From assembly GCA_015039465.1 (NCBI GenBank), contig MU130696.1:310001-374000 (forward strand): a stretch of 64,000 bases of DNA, given 5' to 3'. Shown one piece after another: positions 23,496 to 33,568 of this stretch. This DNA comes from Phlegmacium glaucopus. Taxonomy: Eukaryota; Basidiomycota; Agaricomycetes; Agaricales; Cortinariaceae. The position numbers and the translations under genes are program-made. Every line of letters begins with the position of its first letter. Within the stretch, counting starts at the first letter, position 1. Under the pieces are notes generated by a model. The model saw only the letters and a list, made by a program, of their open reading frames with translations. It did not search any database and was not told the origin of the DNA.

Positions 23496-23994
23496 CATCA
23501 GGAAAAAAACAAGTTGCGACAGAGAGATATATAGACCATGTAGAGCTCATAGCTTGGTAGCAACCCCCCCTCTGTGTAGCACTTCATACAAACGCACATT
23601 TGTTATATGCAGCTATCAATATCTTCATAGCATTAACTTATACCCATATATAACACTGTACCATGAGAGCATTATTGCTGTACATAGACCTCCAGATCCA
23701 ATATTGAGCTCACTAGATCTTACAAATGCGAGTAGAAATGATTCATAAAATTGATTAATACCATGCAGTCTAGAATACAACAACACAATCAGTGACTCAA
23801 GCTTAGCAAAGTGTTGTCAAAACATATGGGCCATAGTTATGGAGCTTGCGCTGGAGACACCCGAGAAGGTCGTGTTTCTTTGTGTGTTCACCAAAAGCGG
23901 TGAGAGATTTGACGTGGTCGAGGTAGACAGACCAGTATTCATCAGCCCAGAAGGTGACATCAGTCTTGATGCCTGTGATCCATTCGTCAATATT

Positions 23995-24396
23995 TGTTAG
24001 GGGACACTTGATTTCAACCTTAGAATCATACATCCCGCCTTTCCAACGACCTCTGACCTTCCGTCCAACTCTGCTTCCGTCACCGGTTTACTCCAGAACC
24101 CTGTAGTTCCGCTCCGACTCCGATCCTCCATTTCACTCCGTCTTTTATTTCTATTTTTCACATCACACCACTTCTTATTTAATTAATTAATTATTATCAT
24201 ATCATTCCTTTATTTATTTTACATCTCCATTATGTCCATATCAGTACTTAAATACCCCCAGCCTAGCAGGGAATCCCCATCCTTTCCTCTTTGGATCCCC
24301 TGCTAGGTAAGTCACTTGTAGATATCTTTTCTGAAATATTATTAACTTTGGATCCCCTGCTAGCTTGACTAAGTCAGCGTCGCAGTTGCCCTAACA
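23995..24396 (-). mobile_element. Solo LTR, family B, copy 2
   Basis: A 402-bp unit reading on the minus strand TGTTAGGGCAACTG to GTCCCCTAACA, with a perfect 5-bp duplication ATATT on the plus strand (23990-23994 and 24397-24401). It splits the DUF6532 codons for IECNIDEW; removing it with one duplication restores the frame exactly. Because copy 1 lies inverted 580 bases away, the pair looks at first like one long-TIR element. Confidence 0.88.
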
Positions 24397-25859
24397 ATAT
24401 TGCACTCAATCTATGATCAAGATGTCAGATTGGAGGAGACAAATGTTCAACAAAAAAGGCTTACCCCAGTAAGAACGAGTGCAATGGCTTGAACTGTAAG
24501 TGGGTTAAATATCTCTGTATATACAACACCCTCATTGCGCTTGTTCTTGAACCAAATTGTGTTGACGACTTTTGGATGATTTGGTGATTGTAAATACCCT
24601 TTTTTTCCCTGGTCATATCCAATTCCTATGAGGATAAGAATGTCATTGAGAAAAGACTTGGAAATTGATTTGTTGAAAGATACCTGATATATGAAACCCT
24701 TCTCATGCTTGAGTGCCTCTGCGAGCTTGCAGTTTTTGGCAATAATTTGACAACTGTGCCCACTGTTGAAACTGTAGAGTGCCTCAACAAGGGCAGCTGT
24801 CTTTGTCTTGACCTTGCCCTGAGTCTGGGAGCCCCGAGCCTTAATCTGAGAACATGTAAGTATCACCATGAAACAGAAGAAAACTTGAACTTACTATCTT
24901 TGCAATGTTGAATGCTTGATGTAAGACCCATCGTGGCAAGACCTGATTCATTGTTAGCTTCCTTCCAGGCACGTTTAACAAACCAAATCTCAGTTGCCAT
25001 GTCTGGGAAACCATTCTTGGTGCTGATAAGGCATCAATACTTGGATGCTGCATCGAGGATAACCTCTTTGACCAGTACTTTTCTGTCCCCCACCAGATCT
25101 GATCAGATCTGATCAGAATTGGTCAGAACTACTCAGATCTGATCAGATCTGATCAGAATCTGACCAGAACCGCTCAGAATCTGAGCAGTTCTGAGCAGTT
25201 CTGACCAATTCTGGTCAGATTCTGAGCAGATCTGAGCAGATCTGAGTAGTTCTGACCAATTCTGATCAGATCTGATCAGAATTGCAATACTTATAAGTCA
25301 ATTCCTACTAACTCATATTTTTTCTAAAATTTCTAACATATTAATTTAAATTTAAATTTAAATGGATTAATTTAAATTTAAATTTAAATGGATTAATTAT
25401 ACATTTTGAGGTGGGATTAGTTACTAGTACATTAGAATAACAAAATACATTAGTTGATATCAGAGAAATGAAATCAAAATACTAAGTGGTCAAAATGAGT
25501 GGGTAGAGTGGGTGTGAAATGAATGGGCAGGTGGTAGAAAGGGGGGGTGATGGGTGCAAAACGGGGGTGATGGGTGTAAAAAAGGGGTGATGGGTGCAAA
25601 ACGGGGGTGATGGGCGTAAAACGGGTGTATGTGGGTGGTCGAAACGGACGACGACGAGGAGGCATCGCCGTCGTCGTTCGTCGTCCGTCATCATCGTCGT
25701 TGTCCGTCATCGTTGTCGTTGTCCGTCGTCGTTGTCCGTCGTTGTCATCGTTGTCCGTTGTCGTCATCGTTGTCCGTTGTCGTCATCGTTGTTTGTCGTC
25801 ATCATTGTCGTTTGTCGTTGTTGTCGTGGCTTGTGGTTTGTCATCGTTCGAAAACTAAT

Positions 25860-26410
25860 TAAAAAAACCCCCCTGGTGAAAGGGGGGGTGGTGATGGTGT
25901 GTCGAGGTTGAGGCATGGTAGTAGTGGGGATCTGGTGGTAATTAGTAAGGTAGAATTAAAAATAAAATAAAAACAAACAAAAACCCCCTCGAGAGGGGGG
26001 GGGTAGCCGTCACCGCCGTCGTCCGTCGTGTTGTACGTCGTTGTAAGCCGGTGGGTGTCGTTTGTCGTCGTCACATTGGTCGTTCGTCGTGATACAGGTC
26101 GTGTGTTGTTGTTGTACATGTGTACGCATCGTGTGTCGTCGTCGTGCGTGTCGTACGTCGTACATGGCCTAATACAACATGTTAGTAGTCAATTAACATA
26201 AAATGAAGTAAAAAAATACCCCCCCTGGTGAGGGGGGGTTACCGTTGCACATCGTCATCGTCGTAGTGTCGTACATTGTTGTGGTGGTGTCGTACGTTGT
26301 TGTTGTTGCTCGCTATCGTTGTCGTATGTCGTACATGACTATTGTAAGTCGTTAGTAATGAATTAAGATAGAATAAAATAAAAAATACCCCCCCTCACCA
26401 GGGGGGGTTA
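25860..26410. repeat. Four C7/G7 hairpin modules with TCG arrays
   Basis: Near 25865, 25983, 26218 and 26388 the plus strand carries a run of 5-8 C, a short spacer (CTGGTGA, CTCGAGA or CACCA) and a run of 7-9 G. Each follows an A-rich run and precedes a (TCG/TTG)n array. Two of them share ACCCCCCCTGGTGAGGGGGG and a following TTACCGTTG. They can form GC hairpins, and the G-runs could take part in G-quadruplexes, though four close G-runs on one strand are not present in a single module. Confidence 0.65.
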
Positions 26411-26552
26411 CCGTTGTTACATGGCTGTCGTCGTTGTGCTGCCACTGTCGTTCGTTGCCGTTATTCGTTGCCGTTATTCGTTATTGCTGTTGTTGTGTAG
26501 TGGGTATTAGCATATAATGGGGGTCAATAAAATAATCGACTTACCTTTTTAT

Positions 26553-26585
26553 GACCACAGACGATGCTGTGCATCGTCTGTGGTC
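26553..26585. repeat. Perfect 15-bp stem hairpin
   Basis: GACCACAGACGATGC, loop TGT, then GCATCGTCTGTGGTC. It is the only long perfect hairpin inside the GATC-word element, and lies near its right third. Confidence 0.75.
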
Positions 26586-28393
26586 GTCGTTACTGGCCGT
26601 GTGACGGTGTGAGAGACAGAGAACGAAATCAACATTACTTGTGCAAGTCACATGTGATCACGTGATCACACCCCTCGCACTGAACAAAATACACGATTTT
26701 GATGGCAACAAGGTCATTGCCATCTAATCTCAATATAGTGCTACTTGACATATTACCATAATTATATTATTTTTCTAGTAAACTCAAGTGGTTCATTTGC
26801 TGATCTAACTTAATTCTGCTCGGAATCTGACCAGATTCTGCTCGGAAATGGTCAGATTCTGCTCGGAAATTGGTCAGAATTAAATCTGATTAGATCTGAT
26901 CAGATCTGGTATTTCTGATCAGATCTGATCAGAATCTGGTCAGAAAAATTGGCTCTATTACTGCCATTTGGGCTTGTAAAAATTCTGACCGGAATCTGAT
27001 CAGATCTGACCAATTCTGATCAGATCTGATCAGATCTGGTGGATCACAGCAAAGACCTCTCTTTGACAATGTCTTCATAATCTGATGCTTTAGGGCATCC
27101 AGAATGATCACTTATCTTCTGGGCCTTGACAAAACCAGATGCAAAGGCAACATCAGCTGTGCTATCCTCATCGTCATGCTGGCACTTTTCCCCAGCAGCT
27201 GGGGAAGGTGAGCAAGAGGGCGTGATGCTTTGATTGGAGCTTTTTGCTGGACTGCCATAAGCATTGTGTTCAGGTGACGACTCCTGCAGTAGCGGCAAGG
27301 TGGCACAAGGTGACAAGGGAACAGGCTGGTGATGTTGTTGTTGGTGATGAGGAGTACTGAGGTGGTCATTATTGTCATCCTCATTGTCAGGTTGTAATGT
27401 GTTGCTACTAGAATTCCTGGTAGACGTCTAAGTGAAGACTTGTGTGAAATGTTATTTTTGTTTCATTAAAAAGGGAACTAGCAACATTACCAGAGGTTGA
27501 GCAACCAGTGCTGGTGCAGGAGGGACTCAACTGCTGCGCTGAGTGAGGAGGGTTGGCTTGACAATCACGGGATGAGAAGCAAACTGAGATATTTTAGTTA
27601 GGGACTCAAAAAATACAGCGAGCGGTAATGTGCACATACCACGGCATTGGGGCGTGCTTCAAGGTCATCATCACCTCTGCTGTTGACCCCAGCTTGCCGC
27701 TCTTGCTGGCGATGAGCTTTTTGGGTACATGCTGTACAAAGAGCCTCTGCTTTGGCATCCGAACGGGCCTTCTCAGCTTCCTTTTCAACTGTAAAATGAA
27801 AATGTAAGGAACAAGCAATGAAAAGAAGAACTGCTTACGCTGAGCAGCAACCTTGGCTGAAGGCCAAGGCACCCGACGTTCACGAGCATGGGCAGGGCCA
27901 TTTTACTTGTTGGATTGTGAGTTGGTCCTGGGCGTGTTGGCAGAGCCTGGAGAAGGTGCATCAATTTTTCAGCAGTCAAAAAAGAGCGTAGGTTCTTACT
28001 ATGGGTTTGGTTGGAGTTGAACGACATCAAGGGTGATGATAGTCAATGTGAATGGCTAAGAACTTGGTGGTTCACTTGAATTATGGGGGGAAGACATAAA
28101 ATGACTTAGCATTTTATACTCAAGAGAACCGATCTTGTTCAACAAACAAAAACGCGTCACCAAGTGTCAACAACACGAGTCACGGTGCTAGCATGGTTAT
28201 GGTTAGAGTTGAAGAGATTTGAGAAGGTTGCCAAATATTCCCGTGTGTTGTATCATCCAATAATGTTTAATAAAATTTCTACCACAATTTGTCCTGACGA
28301 GGATAGCCTGGATAGGAGGTAGTAGTCAGCTGATGAAATTCAGGAGAAAGGCAAGAAACTACTCAAATATGCAGTCCAAGGCAGCTATCAATC

Positions 28394-31300
28394 ATGGCTC
28401 CTCAGACAGAGTCTCTACACTGCCCATATTGTCAGAAATTCAAGCCAACCAAAAAAGCACTCAGTGGACATATTGTTGCAACACCAACTTGTCACGAGGC
28501 CTGGAAAGCAGAGCTTACATCACATACTGAAATCTGTTCAATACACCATGCATCAGCACAGCGGAATACTCCATTGGTAGACACCATGATGGACAATATA
28601 GACTTTGATATTGACATGGACGCAGTCCAGGATTTTCAAGTCCCTGTTACCAACCCACCTCCATCACATTTACAACATGCTCATGTTGAGGACGTGACGG
28701 ATGATGATGATGAGCCATTACCTAAGTTTGCCAGGTACATTGAGCCCTACCCGCATCCAGTAGCTCATCCGTTGCGACGAGGCCAGACCAAATTTGAAAT
28801 CTTAAAGGAGAAGCAAGAGGCAGCAAATGAACCACCCTGGGCACCATTCGAAAGTCGTGAGGAGTGGGAGTTGGCAAGCTGGTTGATGAAGAATGTGGGG
28901 CAAAAATCAACAGATGAGTATTTAAAACTTCCAATTGTAATAACCTTTACCTTTTGAGTGCCAATCTGAAGATTAACATGGTATCTAGATTCACAATCAG
29001 AAAAACCTGTCTTTCCACAACAACTACTCATTTTTGAAGAAGGTTGATCAGCTTCCAACGGGTCCTAGCTGGCATTGTGAAATAATTGATGTTGTTGGTG
29101 ACAAGCTTGGCAATGATAGGAAAGAAATGCATGAGAAGGTTGAGCTGTGGAGGAGGGATCCTGTTGACTGTGTGATGGAGTTACTTGGAAACCCGGCGTT
29201 CAAGGAATTTATTTCCTACACACCTGAGCGAGTTTTCTCTGATAACGCTGGGAAGGAACGAATTTTTGATGAGATGTGGACCGCGGATTGGTGGTGGAAT
29301 ATGCAAGTAAGTGCTGACTGTCAACGCAAGTCAACATTTGACTGACAGATGGACATGATAAGTTACTGGAGGGAGCAACTATTGCCCCATTGATTCTCTC
29401 ATCTGACAAAACCCAGCTTTCTCAATTTCAAGGTGACAAGAAAGCATGGCCAGTTTACCTGACAATTGGAAATATATCTAAAGAAATTTGTCATCAGCCA
29501 TCGGCACATGCAATGGTCCTTGTGGGGTACCTACCAGTGGCAAAGCTCGATTGCTACAGTGAATCCACGTGCTCATTGCAAGGATACCAACTCTTCCACC
29601 ACTGTATGTCCCTGATCCTAGCACCCCTTGTCGAAGCTGGGAAGAGCGGTGTTGAAACTGTGTGCACAGATGGATGGGTGAGATGGGTACACCCAATCCT
29701 GGCTGCCTATGTTTGTGACTACCCAGAGCAATGTCTCATTGCATGCTGCATGGAGAACTGTTGCCCATGTTGCATTGTGGCACCGGATGACCACAGAAGC
29801 CGAGTTGAAACACTTCTTCGAGAAGTGGGCGCTATGCTGGAGGCGCTGGATGCTCATCAGCGAGGCCGTGACCCAGAAAGATTCAAGAAGAAGGGCTTAC
29901 ATCCTGTTTACCAGCCGTTCTGGGAAAACCTTCCTTTCTCTGATATCTTCTCATGTTTTACACCAGATCTCCTACATCAGCTCTACAAGGGCATCTTCAA
30001 AGATCACCTTGTCAAATGGTGCACAGAAATTGTTGGTGAGAAAGAAATTGACGCATGTTTCAAAGCCATGTCCTCATATCCTGGGCTTCAACACTTCACC
30101 AAAGGAATTTCATTTGTCTCGCAGTGGACTGGGACTGAGCACAAATAAATGGAAAAGGTATTAGTAGGTCTTCTTGCAGGAGCAGTGCCATTGAGAGTTC
30201 TTACCATAGTCCATGCATTACTCAACTTCATTTATCTATCCCAACTCCAATCACACACCTCCTGGACCCTTGACACTCTTGAAGCCTGCCTTAATACCTT
30301 CCATGCCCATAAATCAATATTTATTGAGCTTGGAATACAGGAACATTTCAACATACCTAAACTCCATGCAATACTCCACTACCTCAATGCCATTCGTGCA
30401 TTAGGATCAGTGGATGGATACAATGCAGAATCGCCTGAACGGTTACATATTGAATTTGCGAAGGAAGCTTATTGAGCTTCCAACAAGCATGACTATGTGG
30501 AACAGATGGCAATTTGGCTTCAACGTCAAGAGGCCATGTGGATTCGGGAAGGGTTTATCACCTGGTTAGAGGGGGGAATATCAACAACCATCACTGAAGA
30601 TCCCGAAGACGATGGCGTTGATGATTGCAACATTGATTACCATGGTCACACCTCTCCTGGTAACGGTAACCCTGCTGCCTGAACTCAGCCACCGCTACCC
30701 ATACCCTCACCATCCACATCCATTGTAGCCATTAATTACTCCCTTGCCAAAAAAGCACCCTTCCAAAATATCAATGTCAGCACACTCTCATCCTCCTTTG
30801 GGGCCTTCAACTTCCTCCCAGCACTAACCACCTTTCTTCGTCTCCATCTCCCCATCTGTAACATCGCTCCATCACACCATGACCGCTTCAATGCCTTTCA
30901 ACAACTCAATGTCAAATTACCTGCTAACTGCTACCTCAATGACAACCCTCAAACTTCACGCATCTGTACAACACCCACCATCGAAGCAAAAGGCCACACA
31001 CCAGCCAAACCGGCTCATTTTAATGTAGCGCTTATCATTGAGGACCATGATGTGTACAAAAGGTTTGGTGGGATTGCAGGTAAGTATTACCATCCATGCC
31101 TCAGGATTTCATAGAGTCATAGTAATCTGACATTGCAATTTCTAGGTCTTCGTGTTGCACAGGTTCGTGTCATTTTCAAGCTTCCACCCCAGTTCAGATA
31201 TTACCTGCATCCCTTGGCATATGTGGAATGGTTCACGTCTTTGGGAAACCCTGACCCTCTGATGGGCATGCACACTGTCACTCGTTCAATGTGTCAATCT

Positions 31301-31483
31301 CACAGGAATGTTTTGATTGTCCCAGTAACTCAAATCACACGTGGGTGTCATCTCATTGCAAAATCCGGTAGGGAAATTGGTTTGGCTTGGACAACGGACA
31401 ATGTATTAGAACAACAGGGCATTTATTATTATGTTAATCCATATGTACATGTAGATATGTTTACAATCTTTCAGTGTTGTTAA
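28394..31483 (+). pseudogene. Plavaka-family transposase, inactivated
   Basis: From ATG 28394 the N-terminus has a C2H2-like zinc finger (LHCPYCQKF...ALSGHIVATPTCHE), then an acidic region and the family block FESREEWELASWLMKNVGQ. After an intron: LPTGPSWHCEIIDVVGD, MHEKVELWRRDPVDCVMELL, TPERVFSDNAG, MWTADWWW, SSDKTQLSQFQGDKKAWPVY, LTIGNISKEICHQPSAHA, LVGYLPVAKL and PCCIVAPDDH, matching the Plavaka/KDZ transposase core. CFTPDLLHQLYKGIFKDHLV and NIPKLHAILHYLNAIRALGS follow. The C-terminal extension ends LPPQFRYYLHPLAYVEWFT and VNPYVHVDMFT at 31483. Inactivating changes include TAA after GTEHK (30148) and TGA after FAKEAY (30472-30474), plus a frame slip near 29340. Confidence 0.85.
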
Positions 31484-31822
31484 ATATGACAGTTGGAAAC
31501 AAAAGACGAATATCTGGCTACAAAACCGGTGATTATGATTTATGTTACATAATTACTTGTTACCAGTCATCAAATTTTAGGGAATTGGCTACAGAGCACT
31601 GGTAGCGTTGATTGCCCTGGTAGTGCCTTGCTGGTACCTATGTTGGAGGGAGAGATCACAAGAACCTCATGAAAAACTATATTTATCAATTGAAGATTGT
31701 GTGGAACCTATGCAGCCTCCATAAGGCACTAATGAAACATGGCAAGCATTATTACATGGATTGGATACTGGGAGCTATCAACTTAGGAGGTGATCTATGA
31801 CCAGGAATGTTTTTTCCTGATG

Positions 31823-32717
31823 ACTTCACTATTGGTATCTAGCTCCACCCCTTCAACAAGCCCTTTCATTACAAGAAATTTGGCTCGCTCATGTGAACAT
31901 GACCAAGACAGCAATGAAGTTCATCAATGGATAGTGCATTGGTAGTGCTCACAACATGGACTCCATCTTTGGTGCTCAACATATACATGCACATCAGAAA
32001 ACTCAGATTTTTTGTCATAGTGAGTTATAGCAAAATATAGTAAGATATAGCATGGGTCCCTATCTCTGTAGCACTACAGAGATAGGGACCCATGCTATAT
32101 AGTGCTACAGAGATAGGGACCCATGCTATATCTTACTATATTTTGCTATAACTCACTATGACAAAAATTGGAGTTTGCTGATGCGGTAAAGTCCTCCTTT
32201 GACCTTGATTTTGCCAATAAGTTGTTTCTGCCTATCATAGATTTTGCAGACACTCCCAACAAAGACCATTACTGTTCCAGCACTCACAGCTTGGCTTATC
32301 AACACCAGTGTTACTCCCATGGATGGAGCATACAATACATCTCTCAACAACACTTGAGACATTGGTCCATTTCCATTAGGTAGGTAGATATACCTATTCC
32401 CCCCTCCTATGGCCTTAAATGTTTGCTTATTGGTGGTTGTGATAGGAATAGGTTCAATTTCCTTGAAATTGATGAATCTGTGCCGAAATCTGGACATGTG
32501 ACACACCACACCCAAATTGTATAGATCAACTTTGGTACTGTTCACATCTACAGTCCTGACAAGTTGAACACTGTTGTAGCTGGTATAAGCTGCTTCATCG
32601 AGAGTGAAGTCTTGGAACTCTTCCATATTGCCATTGAAAATATTGTCATGCAGGTCAATGTAGCATGCCAAACGAGGAGTTTCCTCCTCATTATTGATTT
32701 CAAGGATGTTGAGTAAG
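31823..32717 (-). pseudogene. Ty1/copia protease and pre-integrase fragment
   Basis: The minus strand reads a protease-like part, VCHMSRFRHRFINFKEIEPI and NRYIYLPNGNGPMSQVLLRD, then VLYAPSMGVTLVLISQAVSA and KVKGGLYRISK, as in copia Gag-Pol. The expected catalytic Asp-Ser-Gly before CHMS reads NLG, so protease activity is lost. After the MITE at 31991-32184 the pre-integrase domain follows: LSIDELHCCLGHVHMSEPNF, stops, then GLVEGVELDTNSEV, which ends exactly at the Plavaka border 31823. It continues in frame at 23495. Confidence 0.82.
31991..32184. repeat. MITE copy 2
   Basis: A 194-bp, largely palindromic element. Left arm TTTTTTGTCATAGTGAGTTA and right arm TAACTCACTATGACAAAAA enclose ATAGTAAGATATAGCATGGG and its inverse; the core AGTGCTACAGAGATAGGGAC is duplicated in tandem. 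Ends resemble copy 1 (ATCAGAAAACTC and GAGTTTGCTGATGC). It is inserted in the copia pre-integrase region. Confidence 0.78.
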
Positions 32718-33568
32718 TGTTGGATTACAAACCTTTCATTGTCAGGAACAGTGAAGTATTTTTATCCATATTTTTCTTACTCATACAATTCTTCATTCTG
32801 TTACATTCTGTTATATGTTACTCCAGTCCAGCTCTATCAGAGTTGTCTCCGGTAGTCTGTACTCCATTCCAGTACTTTTCCTTGTATCTGGATCTACTCT
32901 TCCTTCATCCAACTCCGAGACTTCTCTGTATCATTCCGGCTCTTCCAACATTACTCCAAACCCATTACCACATCTTTGCCATAACAACTATTTCTTTGTC
33001 ATCACTTTCCCAATATCAGTCAGCACACCTGCTATGGATTATTCACCCAAGAATGCAGGACTTTCTAGGAGCAGAACGCAGCACTTTATACTTATCTTTT
33101 ATATTTCAGTTGCTATGCCTTTTATTATTTAAGTACTTGAAGCCTTGTATGTATTCCTCAGTTCAAATATCAACTTAGTTTCCTCCTCTTGTTCATCCTC
33201 TAAGTCCCTGCAACTTCTGGTTCCACTCTGTTCCATTCCTACTCCAAAATTAGGACACAAAGGTTTAGGGTAGCACAGCATATACGCTGAGGCTGAGGTC
33301 CTTATCCATTCCATGGTTCCATTCCGATAAAACTCTGTCCGATACTCCAGAATAGAGTCCTTGAGCTCAACACATTCCATTCTTTGCTCCATAGCCACAT
33401 TCACTCACACACCATAGTTCTCTGAGAATGGGGAGAATTTCCTTCATATACAATACATTATTTGTTTGTCATAACCTCAGTCCTTTATTCGGAGACTGAG
33501 GTTCATACCACTACTTTACTATTACAGCTTGGGTCTGATTATAGTTATCGTTTAACTTTGTTCAATAT
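32718..33568 (-). repeat. 5' LTR remnant of the copia element
   Basis: On the minus strand this ends in TCCAACA at 32718, the expected LTR end, just before the internal region. It contains the hairpin AACCTCAGTC...GACTGAGGTT (33475-33505) shared with the 3' LTR. A family A solo LTR (32799-33372) sits inside it. The distal end is lost at, or near, the foldback element that begins at 33569. Confidence 0.5.
32799..33372 (+). mobile_element. Solo LTR, family A, copy 2
   Basis: A 574-bp copy, TGTTACATTCTG to GCTCAACA, with perfect 5-bp duplication CATTC (32794-32798 and 33373-33377). It is in the same orientation as copy 1 and also lies within a copia LTR remnant. Confidence 0.88.

Larger units (their letters stand above)
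25090..27042. mobile_element. Non-autonomous element with GATC-word terminal arrays
   Basis: A 1953-bp insertion in the DUF6532 gene. The termini are inverted copies of CCACCAGATCTGATCAGATC and at least 17 further bases. Each end is a 200-base array of the self-complementary words TCTGATCAGA, TCTGACCAGA and GATCAGATC. The interior is non-coding: AT-rich direct repeats (TTAAATTTAAAT words near 25340-25400), TCG/GTC trinucleotide arrays, four C-run/G-run modules and a perfect hairpin. No target duplication of useful length is evident. No transposase is encoded. Confidence 0.8.
23803..28027 (-). pseudogene. DUF6532 gene, broken by two insertions
   Basis: Reads from ATG 28027 (MSFNSNQTHSK...) through a Pro/Ser-rich, low-complexity N-terminal region with Ala/Lys-rich helix (about 27600-27860) to ASDYEDIVKERSLLCCD near 27050. 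There the 1.95 kb element 25090-27042 interrupts it. It resumes with DRKVLVKEVILDAASKY, a TGA, CLISTKNGFPDMATEIWFVK, then FIYQVSFNKSISKSFLND, VVNTIWFKNKRNEGVVYTEI and FNPLTVQAIALVLTG. The last exon is cut by a solo LTR: IECNI on one side and DEWITGIKTDVTF...YWSVYLDHVKSLTAFGEH on the other. Family DUF6532 is known from many mushroom genomes without a known function. Here it lies inside the Plavaka termini and is divergent from the transposase, so it is transposon cargo in this copy. Confidence 0.78.
23496..31822. mobile_element. Plavaka (KDZ-type) transposon with DUF6532 cargo
   Basis: Inverted termini CATCAGGAAAAAAACA at 23496 and CATCAGGAAAAAACA in inverse at 31822. Excising 23496-31822 plus one copy of a 2-bp AC/GT duplication rejoins the flanking copia coding sequence in frame (SEV to VVCESCE), so these are the real borders. 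It carries a transposase gene (28394-31483, plus) and a DUF6532 gene (23803-28027, minus), divergent with about 366 bases between start codons. Two later insertions lie inside: a family B solo LTR (23995-24396) and a 1.95 kb GATC-word element (25090-27042). Without these it would be about 6.0 kb. Both genes carry stops, so this copy is inactive. Confidence 0.75.

Noticed and set aside
23554..23748. 65-codon plus-strand frame inside the Plavaka element
   Set aside because: Antisense to the 3' flank of the DUF6532 gene, no similarity, no splice context.
22967..24396. A single 1.4 kb long-terminal-inverted-repeat transposon
   Set aside because: Each half has its own TG...CA ends and its own 5-bp target duplication, and removal of each restores a separate coding frame. 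They are two solo LTRs in opposite orientation.
25594..25911. Val/Arg/Ser-rich open frames on both strands
   Set aside because: They are translations of TCG/GTC trinucleotide arrays, open in several frames at once.
25090..27042. CRISPR-like or tandem satellite array
   Set aside because: Word spacing is irregular and inverted, without unique spacers of constant length; this is a eukaryotic transposon terminus.
13266..33372. Family A repeats at 13.3 and 32.8 kb as the LTR pair of the copia element
   Set aside because: They flank the copia in the same orientation, but each has its own target duplication, a third copy lies elsewhere, and copia LTR remnants (TGTTGG start after the polypurine tract, TCCAACA end) lie outside them.
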